A DNA stretch of 64,000 nt, taken from positions 124,001 to 188,000 of the forward strand of contig CAWIIO010000005.1 in assembly GCA_963836265.1 (NCBI GenBank), in the 5' to 3' direction. This DNA is from CAIWHR01 sp963836265 (lineage in GTDB: Bacteria; Pseudomonadota; Gammaproteobacteria; Burkholderiales; Casimicrobiaceae). Shown here in pieces: positions 26,522-36,171 of the stretch. A model generated the notes under the pieces. That model searched no databases, was not told the DNA's origin, and worked only from the letters and a program-made list of their open reading frames with translations. A program made the translations under genes and the position numbers. Within the stretch, counting starts at the first letter, position 1, and each line of letters begins with the position of its first letter.

Positions 26522-27970
26522 ATGGCCACTGCCACTGAACCCAAGAAAGGCATCACCGAGGAACAGCAGCAGGAACTCGATGACGTGTTCGCCCGCGCGA
26601 AGAGAGCGCTCGCGATCATCGAGACCTACGACCAGGCGCGCGTCGACCGCCTGTGCCAGGCCGTGGCCTGGGCGGTCGCGAACAAGCAGACGTTCACGCG
26701 GCTCGTCGACATGGGCATCAAGGAAAGCGGCCTCGGCGATGCGGTCAGCCGGATGGGCAAGCGGATGAAGATCCGTGGCGTGCTGCGCGATGCGCTGCGC
26801 CAGAAGAGCGTGGGCATCATCGAGGAACTGCCCGAGAAGGGCATCGTCAAGTACGGCAAGCCGGCGGGGATCATCGCCTGCATCGTGCCGACGACGAACC
26901 CGGATCTGACGCCCGCCGGCAACGCGATCTACGGGATCAAGGCCCGCGACGTCGTGATCTTCTCTCCGCATCCGCGCTCGAAGAGGACATCGTTCGAGAC
27001 GGTTCGCCTGATGCGCGAGGCGCTCGAGCGCGAAGGCGCGCCCGCCGATATCCTGCAGTGCCTGACGAAGGTGAACATCCCGATGTCCCAGGCGCTGATG
27101 GCGCGCGCCGACTTGATCGTGGCAACGGGCGGGCAGCCGATGGTGCGCGCCGCGTACAGCTCGGGCACGCCGGCCTACGGTGTCGGGGCCGGCAACTCGA
27201 CGATGATCATCGACGGGACCGCCAACATCGAGGAAGCCGCGCGCAACACGCGGCTCTCCAAGACGTCCGACTTCGGCTCCGGCTGCTCGGCGGACGGCAA
27301 CCTGATCATCGAAGCGACCATCTTCGACAAGCTCCTCGCGCAGCTGCAGGCCGAAGGCGGCTATCTCGCGAACGAGCAGGAGAAGGCTCTACTGCGCAAG
27401 GTCATGTGGGACGATGAGGCGCACCGCACGCCGGACACCGTCGCCATCGCGCCGCAAAAGCTCGCCGCCGCGGCCGGTTTCTCGATTCCCAACGATCGCA
27501 AGTTCATCGTCGTTCACGGCGACGGCATCGGCAAGGAGCATCCGTTCTCGGGCGAGAAGCTCACCACTTTGCTCGCCGTTTACAAGTACAAAGGCTTCGA
27601 CCAGGCGCTCGAGATGATGCGCGGCGTCTACGAGGTCGGCGGCAAGGGCCACTCGTGCGGGATCTATTCGTTCGACCAGGACCACATCCATCGGCTCGCG
27701 CTCGCCGCCCCCGTCTCGCGGATCATGGTCCGGCAGCCGCAGTCGAAGGCGAACGCCGGCGCGTTCAACAACGGGATGCCGATGACCTCGAGCCTCGGCT
27801 GCGGCACGTGGGGCGGCAACATCGTCTCCGAGAACGTCCACCTCAAGCACTACCTGAACACGACGTGGGTGTCGGTGCCGATCAAGGAAGACCGTCCGTC
27901 CGACGAGGAGCTGTTCGGGCCGTTCTACGACCCGGAGATGGAAGCCGAGGTCGAGACGATCACAACCTAA
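26522..27970 (+). CDS. CoA-acylating aldehyde dehydrogenase (sulfoacetaldehyde/acetaldehyde dehydrogenase-like)
   Basis: This 482-residue NAD(P)-dependent enzyme belongs to the acylating branch of the aldehyde dehydrogenase superfamily (AdhE N-domain, EutE, SauS), which converts an aldehyde plus CoA to acyl-CoA. Evidence includes PAGIIACIVPTTNPDLTPAG, FSPHPRSKRTSFETVRLM, ATGGQPMVRAAYSSGTPAYG and the catalytic Cys255 in TSDFGSGCSADGN, placed as in the acylating enzymes and lacking the general-base Glu of hydrolytic ALDHs. SauS (sulfoacetaldehyde) is the nearest named type I can suggest, but no sulfonate gene is nearby. The ThDP enzyme follows after 118 bp and may supply its aldehyde. Confidence 0.8.
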   Translation: MATATEPKKGITEEQQQELDDVFARAKRALAIIETYDQARVDRLCQAVAWAVANKQTFTRLVDMGIKESGLGDAVSRMGKRMKIRGVLRDALRQKSVGIIEELPEKGIVKYGKPAGIIACIVPTTNPDLTPAGNAIYGIKARDVVIFSPHPRSKRTSFETVRLMREALEREGAPADILQCLTKVNIPMSQALMARADLIVATGGQPMVRAAYSSGTPAYGVGAGNSTMIIDGTANIEEAARNTRLSKTSDFGSGCSADGNLIIEATIFDKLLAQLQAEGGYLANEQEKALLRKVMWDDEAHRTPDTVAIAPQKLAAAAGFSIPNDRKFIVVHGDGIGKEHPFSGEKLTTLLAVYKYKGFDQALEMMRGVYEVGGKGHSCGIYSFDQDHIHRLALAAPVSRIMVRQPQSKANAGAFNNGMPMTSSLGCGTWGGNIVSENVHLKHYLNTTWVSVPIKEDRPSDEELFGPFYDPEMEAEVETITT

Positions 27971-28088
27971 GCTTCCGCCGGCACACTCGACCGCGGACCG
28001 CGTCGCTTCGCCGGCCCGCGGGCGCGCGCCGAATCACCCGATTATCGGCCCGGACGGCGGCAGCGCCGCAGGGCAGGCAGGAGGAGCA

Positions 28089-29855
28089 ATGAAGGATCTG
28101 ATAGCGCAGCAGCTGGTCAAGTATCTCGAGGCGCGCGGCGTCCGGCACATCTTCGGGCTGTGCGGTCACACGAACATCGCGGTGCTCGCTGCGCTGTCGA
28201 AGAGCCGGAAGATCAAGTTCATCAACACGCGTCACGAACAGATCGCCGCGCACGCGGCCGACGGCTACGCACGGGCGACGAAGCAGGCCTCCGTCGTGCT
28301 CACGCACCTGAGTCCCGGCCTCACCAATGCCGCGACGGGCGTCGCCAATGCCGCGCTCGATTCGATTCCGATGGTCGTCATCGCCGGCGACGTGCCGTCG
28401 CACTATTACGGCAAGCATCCGCACCAGGAAGTGAACCTGCACGCCGATGCGTCGCAGTACGAAATCTACCGGCCGTTCGTCAAGCGCGCCTGGCGGGTCG
28501 ATTCGCCGCACCTGTTTCCCGAGATCATCGAGAAGGCATTCACGCTCGCCGAGAGCGGCCGCCCAGGGCCGGTGCTGGTCGACGTGCCGATGGACATCTT
28601 CTCGAAGGAAATCGACGTCGCGCTGTTCGAGCGCGTGCTCACCAACGCCAAGGCGCTGCACAAGCCCTCCCTCGATGACGAGACCGCCGAGAAGATCGTC
28701 CGGCAGCTCCTCGCGGCGAAGACACCGCTGCTCTACGTCGGTGGCGGCATCCTGCTCGCCGACGCGGCCGACGAGATGCGTGCTCTCGCCGAGCATCTGT
28801 CCCTGCCGGTCGCGCACACGCTGATGGGGAAGGGCGCCCTGCCCGACGACCATCCGCTGATCCTGGGCATGACCGGATTCTGGGGTACGAAATTCATCAA
28901 TGACAAGTGCAAGGGCGCCGACTGGATCCTCGGTCTGGGCACGCGCTTCTCGGAGGCCGACTGCAGTTCGTGGGAGGACCAGTACACGTTCAAGATTCCG
29001 CCGACGAAGCTGATCCACGTCGACATCGATCCCGCGGAGATCGGGCGCAATTACCCCGTCGCGATCGGCGCGGTGGCCGATCTGAGGGAAGCGCTCAGAG
29101 TGCTGATCCGCGTCGCGCGGAAGATCGCGCCCAGTGGGGTCCAGCGGCCCAAGCTGCTGGCTGAAATGGAGGCCAACCGGAAGAGCTTTGCCGCCGGCAA
29201 CGAGACGGCGATGCAAAGCAATGCGTGGCCGATGCGGCCCGAGCGCATCCTCGCCGACGTGCGCGAGGTGTTGCCGCGCGACGCGCTCATCTGCACCGAC
29301 GTGGGCTGGAACAAGAACGGCGTGGGCCAGCAGTTCCCGGTCTACGTGCCGGGCACGATCTTCACGCCCGGCGGCTATGCGACGATGGGCTTCGGCGCCC
29401 CGGCGGCGCTGGGCGTCAAGGTCGCCTGCCCCGACCGCGTCGTGGTCGCGCTGATCGGCGACGGGGGATTCGGCCAGAATCCGGCGATGCTCGCGACCGC
29501 GTTCGAGGAGGACATCGCCGTTGTCTGGGTGATCATGAACAACCACGCGTTCGGCACGATCGCCGGGCTCGAAGCCGCCCATTACGACACGACCTTCGGC
29601 ACGGTGTTTGAGAAGAACGGCAAGAGCTGGTCGCCCGACTTCGCGGCGATCGCCCGGGCTTACGGCGTCGACGGAGTAAAGGTGGCTTCGGCAGGCGAGT
29701 TCAGGCCGGCGCTCCAAAAGGCGATCGCGTCGAAGCGCCCCGTCGTGCTCGACGTGTACATGAAGAACGAACCGGTGCCCACTGCGGGTCACTGGAACAT
29801 CATGGACATCTACTCGCCCGGGAAGAAGGTCCACCACGTGTCGACCGGCGACTGA
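28089..29855 (+). CDS. Thiamine diphosphate-dependent enzyme (acetolactate synthase / IolD-like family)
   Basis: This 588-residue enzyme has three ThDP-fold domains: the Pyr domain (LVKYLEARGVRHIFGLCGHT, with catalytic Glu50 in NTRHEQIAAHAADGYARAT), a central Rossmann domain (TPLLYVGGGILLADAADEMR), and a PP domain with the ThDP/Mg motif IGDGGFGQNP (~457) to VIMNNHAFGT (~484). The FGxxGHxN string near the start recalls the inositol ring-cleaving hydrolase IolD; the body resembles acetolactate synthase large subunits. A role as 2-oxo acid decarboxylase or C-C hydrolase delivering an aldehyde to the neighbouring acylating dehydrogenase is inferred. Start has AGGAG upstream. Confidence 0.8.
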   Translation: MKDLIAQQLVKYLEARGVRHIFGLCGHTNIAVLAALSKSRKIKFINTRHEQIAAHAADGYARATKQASVVLTHLSPGLTNAATGVANAALDSIPMVVIAGDVPSHYYGKHPHQEVNLHADASQYEIYRPFVKRAWRVDSPHLFPEIIEKAFTLAESGRPGPVLVDVPMDIFSKEIDVALFERVLTNAKALHKPSLDDETAEKIVRQLLAAKTPLLYVGGGILLADAADEMRALAEHLSLPVAHTLMGKGALPDDHPLILGMTGFWGTKFINDKCKGADWILGLGTRFSEADCSSWEDQYTFKIPPTKLIHVDIDPAEIGRNYPVAIGAVADLREALRVLIRVARKIAPSGVQRPKLLAEMEANRKSFAAGNETAMQSNAWPMRPERILADVREVLPRDALICTDVGWNKNGVGQQFPVYVPGTIFTPGGYATMGFGAPAALGVKVACPDRVVVALIGDGGFGQNPAMLATAFEEDIAVVWVIMNNHAFGTIAGLEAAHYDTTFGTVFEKNGKSWSPDFAAIARAYGVDGVKVASAGEFRPALQKAIASKRPVVLDVYMKNEPVPTAGHWNIMDIYSPGKKVHHVSTGD

Positions 29856-29869
29856 GCGGAGCGACGACG

Positions 29870-30791
29870 ATGCCATTGGCGCATGCGTCGGCGCTCCGGG
29901 GCGAGTCGGCCGACGCGCGTCCCGAGCGTGACCGCGGGCTCGTTCCGACCGTCGCGGCGGTGGCGGCATTCATCCGCGGCACGACGCTCCTATACCCGGT
30001 GCTGGGCTCGCCGGTCGCCCAGGTCAAGGCCCCAATGCTGTACAAACGCGCTCTTCGCCAACACGGGGCTCGACGTGGCGGTGGTGCCCGTCGAAATCGC
30101 GCCGGACGACTATCCGGTCGTGTTCAAGGCACTGTTCCGGGCCAGGAACGTGCCCGGCGCGATGGTGACCATTCCGCACAAGACGGCGACAGTTGCGCTG
30201 CTCGACGGCTGCAGCGATGCGGTCCGGATCGCCGGCGCGTGCAACGCCCTCGTGCGCCGCACCGACGGCACGCTGTTCGGTGACCTGTTCGACGGCACCG
30301 GCTTTGTCCGCGCGGTCGAGAAGCACGGCTTCTCCGTCGCGCGTGCGCGCTGTCTCGTCGTCGGCGCGGGCGGGGCCGGCGCCGCGATCGCCGCGGCACT
30401 CGCGACCGCCGGTGCAGGGGCAGTGCGCCTGCACGACACCCGCAGCGCCCACGCCGAGGTTCTCGCAGCGCAGCTCTCTGCGCACTTTCCGCACACCGAC
30501 ATCCACGCCGGCGCCGCGGCGCTCGCCGGGTTCGCGCTCGTCGTCAACGCCACGCCATTGGGCATGGAACCGAGCGACCCGCTGCCGATCGACGTTGGCC
30601 AGATCACGCCGCAGATGGTCATCGCCGAAATCGTGATGAAGCGCGACATCACGCCGCTGCTCGCTGCAGCGCGCGCGCTCGGCTGCCGCATCGTCCTCGG
30701 GCGCGAGATGCTTCGGGAACAGATGCCGCTCTACCTGGAGTTCTTCGGGCTGCCGCAGGCGTCTTCCGACGCCGTCGGTAGGCCGGCGTAG
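29870..30791 (+). pseudogene. Shikimate dehydrogenase-like (AroE/YdiB family) gene interrupted by a +1 frameshift
   Basis: The N-terminus, from ATG 29870, reads TTLLYPVLGSPVAQVKAPML in one frame. The rest (ALFANTGLDVAVVPVEIAPD, VTIPHKTATVALLDG, DLFDGTGFVRAVEKHG, CLVVGAGGAGAAIAAALATA, VVNATPLGMEPSDPLPID) continues in another. One extra A near 30042-30044 (TACAAACGC where TACAACGC would keep the frame) explains it. Catalytic Lys (PHK) and Asp (FDG) are kept. The two serines of the SKSP-type carboxylate site are replaced (QVKAPM), as in the paralogue at 36993-37826. It follows the ThDP gene by 14 bp. A sequencing error is as likely as real inactivation. Confidence 0.75.
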
Positions 30792-30876
30792 TGCATTTGC
30801 CCATGGCACCTCGTCCGCTTTGTCGCCAGCCGCAAGGGCGATCCTGGTAGTAATCCACAACGACTGGAGGTACACC

Positions 30877-31875
30877 ATGCCTTACCGCAAGCTCCTTGGC
30901 GCCGCCCTGACGCTGTTCGCGGGCCTTGCCACCGGCGCGACCTTCCCCGAGCGCGAGCTCACCGGCGTCATCATGTGGGGCGCCGGCGGCGCGACCGACG
31001 TCGTCGCGCGCGCGGTGACGCCCCACGCCGAGGAGGCGCTGGGCAAGAAGATCGTGCTGGTCAACAAGTCCGGCGGCACGGGTGCGATTTCGACCAACTA
31101 CGTGAACAACGCGCCCGCCGACGGCTACACGCTGCTCTACGGCGCCGAGAACCCGCAGCTGCACCAGGTCCTGGGCATCGCCGACTTCGGCTACGAGAAG
31201 TTCTATCCGGTCGACATCCTCGGCCGCGGCCTCGCCGTCATCGTCGTGAAAAGCGACGCGCCGTGGAAATCGCTCAAGGAGTTCGTCGAGGATGCCAAGC
31301 AACATCCCGGCAAGCTGAAGATGGGTTCCACCGGGCCGGGAGGGCTGCCGCACACGGTGGGGTCGATGCTGAACTCGATCACGAAGTTCAAGGTGATCGC
31401 GGTGCCGTTCGACGGCGAAGGCCCCGGCCTTACCGCGCTGATGGGCGGGCACGTCGACATGATGCCGGTGGGCTCGGGTGCGGCGGCGGAGAACGTCAAG
31501 GCAGGCAGGGTGCGGGCGCTGGCGGTCGTCGATACCGAGCCGCTGGCCATCGCGGGCCAACCCAGCGTCCCGCCGATCACCGCGGAGTACCCGGAGTTCG
31601 CCAAGTATCTGCCGTGGGGGCCGTTCTACGGCGTGTTCGTCAAGCGGGACACCCCGGACGACGTCAAGGCCGTGCTGGTCAACGCGTTCAAGACGGCTGC
31701 CGCCAACCCGCAGTTCGTGACACTGATGAAGGACCGCGGCAACGTGATGATGAACATCTCGGGCGCCGAAGCCGACGCGTTCCTGAAGAAGTGGCAATCG
31801 GTGACGACGTGGGTGCTGCAGGATGTCGGCGCTACCAAGGTCTCGCCCGAGAAGTTCGGGATCCCCAAGCCCTGA
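30877..31875 (+). CDS. tctC: Tripartite tricarboxylate transporter substrate-binding protein (Bug/TctC)
   Basis: This 332-residue periplasmic receptor has a signal peptide (MPYRKLLGAALTLFAGLATG). TctC signatures include ELTGVIMWGAGGATDVVARA, IVLVNKSGGTGAISTNYV, GSTGPGGLPHTVGSMLNS and PFDGEGPGLTALMGGHVDMM. Bug proteins bind carboxylated solutes. Start ATG 30877 is backed by the strong ribosome site CTGGAGG; upstream in-frame codons are not signal-like. It opens a complete tctCBA transporter set between two AroE-like genes, suggesting a hydroxylated ring acid as cargo. Confidence 0.92.
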   Translation: MPYRKLLGAALTLFAGLATGATFPERELTGVIMWGAGGATDVVARAVTPHAEEALGKKIVLVNKSGGTGAISTNYVNNAPADGYTLLYGAENPQLHQVLGIADFGYEKFYPVDILGRGLAVIVVKSDAPWKSLKEFVEDAKQHPGKLKMGSTGPGGLPHTVGSMLNSITKFKVIAVPFDGEGPGLTALMGGHVDMMPVGSGAAAENVKAGRVRALAVVDTEPLAIAGQPSVPPITAEYPEFAKYLPWGPFYGVFVKRDTPDDVKAVLVNAFKTAAANPQFVTLMKDRGNVMMNISGAEADAFLKKWQSVTTWVLQDVGATKVSPEKFGIPKP

Positions 31876-31945
31876 CCGTCAAGGGGCACGGGCGCTTCCG
31901 GGCCCGCTTTCGACATAGCGATCCCACTTCCGCCAGGAGTCATCG

Positions 31946-32443
31946 ATGGCTGCCTCACGACCGCGCGTTCCCGGTGAGCTCGTCTTCACCCTCGCCATGC
32001 TCGTGTTCGGGCTCACCGCGCTGTGGCAGGCGTGGCGGATCTCGGGCTTCTCGTCCTGGAGCGCGCCCGGGGTGATGCCGATGATCGCCGCCGCCGCCAT
32101 GAGCGCCTCGGCGCTGGTGTTTCTCCGCAATACGCTGCGCATGCCAAAGCCCGAGATTTCCCCGGGCAGCACGCTTGCGCGCCAGTTCGCCCACAAGGTC
32201 TTGCCGCTTCCGATCGTGCTGTTCACGGCGCTGATCGTCGCCTACATGCTCGCGCTCGAACCGCTGGGCTTCATCGTCAGCTCGTTCATCTTCCTGGCCG
32301 CGGCGATGTTCGCGCTCGGCAGCCGGCGGATCCTCTTCACCATCGTCGTCAGCGCGCTGTCGCTGGCGGCGATCTATCTCGTGTTCCAGACGGCGTTTTC
32401 CGTCGTGCTTCCTGACGGCGTGCTGCGGGGGATCCTCCGATGA
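31946..32443 (+). CDS. tctB: Tripartite tricarboxylate transporter small membrane subunit
   Basis: This 165-residue membrane protein has four hydrophobic segments (e.g. GELVFTLAMLVFGLTALWQA, LPIVLFTALIVAYMLALEPL, IVSSFIFLAAAMFALGS, LFTIVVSALSLAAIYLVFQT), the TctB plan. It overlaps tctA by 4 bp (ATGA), and translational coupling is likely. A CGCCAGGAG ribosome site lies upstream. Confidence 0.92.
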   Translation: MAASRPRVPGELVFTLAMLVFGLTALWQAWRISGFSSWSAPGVMPMIAAAAMSASALVFLRNTLRMPKPEISPGSTLARQFAHKVLPLPIVLFTALIVAYMLALEPLGFIVSSFIFLAAAMFALGSRRILFTIVVSALSLAAIYLVFQTAFSVVLPDGVLRGILR

Positions 32444-33954
32444 GCGAAGCGCTGTCGTTCTTCTTCATGTCGTGGACGAGCCCGTACCTGCTCTTCCTCA
32501 CCGCGGCGGGCACCTTCGCCGGCATCTACGTGGGCGCTATCCCGGGACTGTCGGTCACGATGGCGGTGTCGATCCTGATCTCGTTCACGTTCAAGTGGGA
32601 CGTGAACGAGGCGCTGGCGCTGATCGCCGGCATCTACCTCGGCGGTGTCTACGGCGGCTCGCGCAGCGCCATTCTGCTCAACATTCCCGGCGCGCCGGCC
32701 GCGATCGCCACCGCGCTCGACGGCTATCCGCTCGCGAAGCGCGGCGAGGCGGGGACGGCGATCGGGCTCACGACCGTCGTGTCGGTGCTCGGCGGCTTCA
32801 TCGGCGTCATTGCCCTGGCCGCCGGCGCCCCCGCACTGTCGAACCTGTCGCTGCTGTTCGCGCCGCGCGATTACCTGCTGCTCGCGATCTGGGGGATCCT
32901 GCTCGTCGGCAGCCTGTCCGGCGAATCGCTGGCCAAGGGCGTGTTCGCGGGTGCCGTGGGCGTGCTGTTCGGCATGGTCGGCCTCGACCCGCTGACGGCG
33001 GAAGGCCGGTTCACGTTCGGCTCGATCCAATTGACCGGGGGCATTCCCTACGTCGCGGCGATGATCGGCTTCTTCGGCGTCGCCGAGGTGCTGGTGCAGC
33101 TGCACAGCCTCGGCATCACCCCGGTCAAGCAGAACGTCAGCAAGATCCTGCCGTCGTGGAAGCTGTTGACGAAGTACCTGCCGCTCGGCCTGCGCTGCTC
33201 GACGATCGGCGTAATAATCGGCGCCCTGCCCGGGGCGGGCGGCGACATCGCCTCGCTGATGGCCTACGACCACGCGAAGCGCACGACCAAGAATCCGTCG
33301 CGGCCGTTCGGCGACGGCGCCTATGAAGGGCTGGTCGCTCCCGAAGCGGCGAACAATGCTGCGGTCGGCGGCGCCTACATCCCGATGCTGACGCTTGGTA
33401 TCCCGGGCGACGCGGTGACGGCGGTGATCATCGGCGCGCTGTATATCCACGGCCTGAAGCCCGGGCCGATGATGCTGATCGAAACCCCGCACCTCTTCTG
33501 GTTCGTGGTCGGAAACCTCACGCTCGCCAACATCTTCCTGCTGCCGCTGGGCCTGTCCGGCATCCGCATCTTCGCCAAGATCGTCGAGACCCCGAAGGCG
33601 ATCCTGCTGCCGCTGATCCTGGTGCTGTCGGCCGTCGGCACCTACGCCATCCAGAACAATCCGGTCGACATCTACTGGATGCTGGGCTTCGGCGTGCTCG
33701 GCTATTTCATGAAGACGTACGGCTTCCAGGTCGGGCCCGTGATCCTCGGCATCATCCTCGGACCGCTGATGGACGTGTCGTACCGGCGCGCGATGATCTC
33801 GACCGGCGATGACCCGCTCGGGTTCCTGGGCGAGTTCTTCACCAGCCCGATCTCGGCCGTACTGGTCGCCGCGCTGGGGCTGACGATCCTCAGTCAGACC
33901 CGACTGTGGGGCAAGCTCACCGGGCGCAGGCCCGGCCTCAAGGCTGCGGGTTGA
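32440..33954 (+). CDS. tctA: Tripartite tricarboxylate transporter large membrane subunit
   Basis: This 504-residue polytopic permease with roughly 11-12 membrane segments carries TctA landmarks: TFAGIYVGAIPGLSVTMAVS, GIYLGGVYGGSRSAILLNIP, GAPAAIATALDGYPLAKRGE, IGALPGAGGDIASLMAYDHA and TLGIPGDAVTAVIIGALYIH. It forms the channel of the TTT importer with tctB and receives cargo from tctC. It is followed 34 bp later by the Gfo/Idh/MocA gene. Confidence 0.95.
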   Translation: MSEALSFFFMSWTSPYLLFLTAAGTFAGIYVGAIPGLSVTMAVSILISFTFKWDVNEALALIAGIYLGGVYGGSRSAILLNIPGAPAAIATALDGYPLAKRGEAGTAIGLTTVVSVLGGFIGVIALAAGAPALSNLSLLFAPRDYLLLAIWGILLVGSLSGESLAKGVFAGAVGVLFGMVGLDPLTAEGRFTFGSIQLTGGIPYVAAMIGFFGVAEVLVQLHSLGITPVKQNVSKILPSWKLLTKYLPLGLRCSTIGVIIGALPGAGGDIASLMAYDHAKRTTKNPSRPFGDGAYEGLVAPEAANNAAVGGAYIPMLTLGIPGDAVTAVIIGALYIHGLKPGPMMLIETPHLFWFVVGNLTLANIFLLPLGLSGIRIFAKIVETPKAILLPLILVLSAVGTYAIQNNPVDIYWMLGFGVLGYFMKTYGFQVGPVILGIILGPLMDVSYRRAMISTGDDPLGFLGEFFTSPISAVLVAALGLTILSQTRLWGKLTGRRPGLKAAG

Positions 33955-33988
33955 CCGCGGCGACCCCGAGGCACACCGAGCAACCGCG

Positions 33989-35065
33989 ATGACGCCCACC
34001 GCCAACGGGAGTCCCGTGCGCATCGCGGTAATCGGCGCCGGAATGATCGGCAAGGCACACATCGAACGCCTGCTCGCCGATCCGCGGTGCGTGGTGGCAG
34101 GCGTCGCCGACACAGCGCCGGAGACGAGGGCCTGGGCTGTGGCGCTTGGGCTGCGCTGCTTCGCCGATCCTGCCGAGTTGCTAGAGGCCACCAAGCCGGA
34201 AGGGGCGATCATCGCCACGCCCAACGCGCTGCATCTCGCGCATGCGCAGACCTGCGCGGAGCGCGGTGTGGCGATGATGGTCGAGAAACCTCTGGCCCAT
34301 ACGCTTGCAGCGGCGCGGCAGCTGACTGCCATCGCGCGAGACTCGCGTGTAAGGCTGCTGGTCGGCCATCATCGTCGGCATAATCCGATCATCGAGAAGG
34401 CGCGCGAGGTCGTGGCCAGCGGCGAGCTCGGGCGACTGACCGCAATCGTCTCGTTATGGATGCTGCGCAAGGCCGATGACTATTACGCCGCCGCCTGGCG
34501 TCAGGCAACTGGCGCAGGCCCGGTGCTCAACAATCTCGTCCACGATATCGACGATCTGCGCTTCATTTGCGACGAAATCGAGAGCATCCAGGCCGCGGTG
34601 TCCTCGAAGGCGCGCGGCTTCGATGTCGAGGACACGGCCGTTGTGACACTGTGCTTCGCGTCGGGCGCGCTCGGCACGGCGACGGTATCGGATGCCGTTC
34701 CGGCGCCGTGGAGCTGGGAACTCACGTCCGGCGAAAATGCGTTCTATCCGCCGCAGCCGACCGAAAACTGCTACTTGATCGCAGGGACGCGTGGTTCGCT
34801 GACCGTGCCCCGGCTCGAACTGTGGCGTTACGAAGGTGCGCAGGGCTGGGGCGCGCCATTGTCGCGTCGACGGCTGGACGTGGTACGCGCCGATCCGCTG
34901 GAACGCCAGATCCGGCACTTTTGCCGCGTTATCCGCGACGATGAAGGGCCACTGGTCACGGGCGAGGACGCGATGCGCACGCTCGCCTGTGCCACGGCCG
35001 TCCGCCAGGCTGCTGCGAGTGGCGCCACCGTGGACATCGACGCCGTGCTCGCTGCGATCAACTGA
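33989..35065 (+). CDS. Gfo/Idh/MocA family NAD(P)-dependent dehydrogenase
   Basis: This 358-residue enzyme has an N-terminal Rossmann domain (RIAVIGAGMIGKAHIERLLA), the family catalytic Lys in VEKPLAHTLAAARQL, and a C-terminal alpha/beta domain with LNNLVHDIDDLRFICDE supplying the conserved His/Asp pair. Family members oxidise hydroxyl groups of sugars and cyclitols, including inositol dehydrogenase IolG. Placed directly after tctCBA and before a TIM-barrel protein, it may oxidise the imported compound or an intermediate. Substrate specificity is not readable. Confidence 0.87.
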   Translation: MTPTANGSPVRIAVIGAGMIGKAHIERLLADPRCVVAGVADTAPETRAWAVALGLRCFADPAELLEATKPEGAIIATPNALHLAHAQTCAERGVAMMVEKPLAHTLAAARQLTAIARDSRVRLLVGHHRRHNPIIEKAREVVASGELGRLTAIVSLWMLRKADDYYAAAWRQATGAGPVLNNLVHDIDDLRFICDEIESIQAAVSSKARGFDVEDTAVVTLCFASGALGTATVSDAVPAPWSWELTSGENAFYPPQPTENCYLIAGTRGSLTVPRLELWRYEGAQGWGAPLSRRRLDVVRADPLERQIRHFCRVIRDDEGPLVTGEDAMRTLACATAVRQAAASGATVDIDAVLAAIN

Positions 35066-35265
35066 CTCGGCGCCTCGGAAAGCGCCACGCCGCCCCCATC
35101 CGATCAACTGGCAATGGAGACACGCATTGGCCACGGCGTCAGCCCCCGCGACTGGCGCAGAAGTCCAATGCGGCGCGGACCTCGCCGCTCGCGTGCCTGC
35201 GGTCCGGGCACGAATGAGGCTGTGCGGCATCGCCCCGCGGCCCTCAAGTGAGGAGGACGAACCGA

Positions 35266-36171
35266 ATGAAGCAGGAATATTCCTTGGCCCACCTGACGGT
35301 GCTGGGCTGCCCGCCGCCGGAGATGACCTACATCGCGGCGCGAGCCGGCTACGATTACGTCAGTATCCGTCCTATCTACATGGGGTTGCCTGGCGAGCCG
35401 AACTACGCGCTGGCTGACAACCCGCAAATGTTGCGACAGACGAAGGCGGCACTCGCGTCGACTGGCGTGCGCGTCCACGACATCGAGCTTGCCCGGGTGT
35501 ACGAGGGACTGCACCCTACGAAATACCTGCCTGCAATGGAAGTGGCCGCCGAGCTCGGCGCCAGGGCCGTCCTGTCCAGCATCTGGGGCGGAGAGCGCGA
35601 GTTCTACATCGAAAAGTTCGGCGAGATCTGCGACCTCGCCAAGCCCTTCGGGCTGACCGTGGACCTCGAATACGTCCCGATCGCCGCCGTGGCCAACCTC
35701 GCGCAGGCGGTAGACGTGCTGCGCACGGTCAACCGGAACAACGCCGGCCTGATGGTCGACATGCACCACTTTCACCGCGCCCGCGACAATCCGGACGACC
35801 TCGACGCGGTGCCGCGCGAGTGGTTCCATTTCGCCCATCTGTGCGATGCCCCGGCCGAGATCCCGACCGAGCGCGCCGAGATGATCCGCATCCTGCGCGA
35901 GGCGCGGCTGTACGTCGGCGAGGGCGGCATCGACGTCGCGAGCATCCTCGCGCACATCCCGCACTGCGTCTACTCGATCGAGCTGCCCAACAAGGAGCGG
36001 CACGAGGAGATCGGCTATGCCGAGCACGCGACGCGGTGCCTCGAGACGCTGAAAGCGTACCTCGCCGAGCATCGCCTGGAGAAGGGTGCCGACGACAAGC
36101 GCCGATCCGGACGCGCCGCAACCGGAAACCGGCGCACCGCCGCGACCCTTCGACCGGAGCGCATGGCATGA
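35266..36171 (+). CDS. TIM-barrel sugar phosphate isomerase/epimerase family protein
   Basis: This 301-residue AP-endonuclease-2-like protein starts at ATG 35266 behind a strong AGGAGGA. Motifs with likely metal ligands are VSIRPIYMGLPG, VRVHDIELARVYEG, LTVDLEYVPIAAVANL, GLMVDMHHFHRARDN, WFHFAHLCDAP and REARLYVGEGGIDV. The fold includes IolE-type dehydratases, epimerases and 3-dehydroshikimate dehydratases. It is distinct from the DSD-like protein at 23258-24148, so two barrel enzymes serve this region. It overlaps the AroD-like gene by 4 bp (ATGA). The last ~25 residues are basic and may be an untidy tail. Confidence 0.82.
   Translation: MKQEYSLAHLTVLGCPPPEMTYIAARAGYDYVSIRPIYMGLPGEPNYALADNPQMLRQTKAALASTGVRVHDIELARVYEGLHPTKYLPAMEVAAELGARAVLSSIWGGEREFYIEKFGEICDLAKPFGLTVDLEYVPIAAVANLAQAVDVLRTVNRNNAGLMVDMHHFHRARDNPDDLDAVPREWFHFAHLCDAPAEIPTERAEMIRILREARLYVGEGGIDVASILAHIPHCVYSIELPNKERHEEIGYAEHATRCLETLKAYLAEHRLEKGADDKRRSGRAATGNRRTAATLRPERMA

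Noticed and set aside
28089..29855. Assignment of the ThDP enzyme as sulfoacetaldehyde acetyltransferase (Xsc)
   Set aside because: Although it is next to a SauS-like dehydrogenase, its N-terminal motifs do not match Xsc as I know it, and no sulfonate transporter or sulfite-handling gene is present.
27960..29969. 669-codon minus-strand frame opposite the ThDP enzyme
   Set aside because: The plus strand carries a full ThDP enzyme with catalytic Glu and GDG...NN motifs.
32374..34332. 652-codon minus-strand frame opposite tctA and the Gfo/Idh gene
   Set aside because: Highly charged low-complexity reading; tctA on the other strand is unmistakable.
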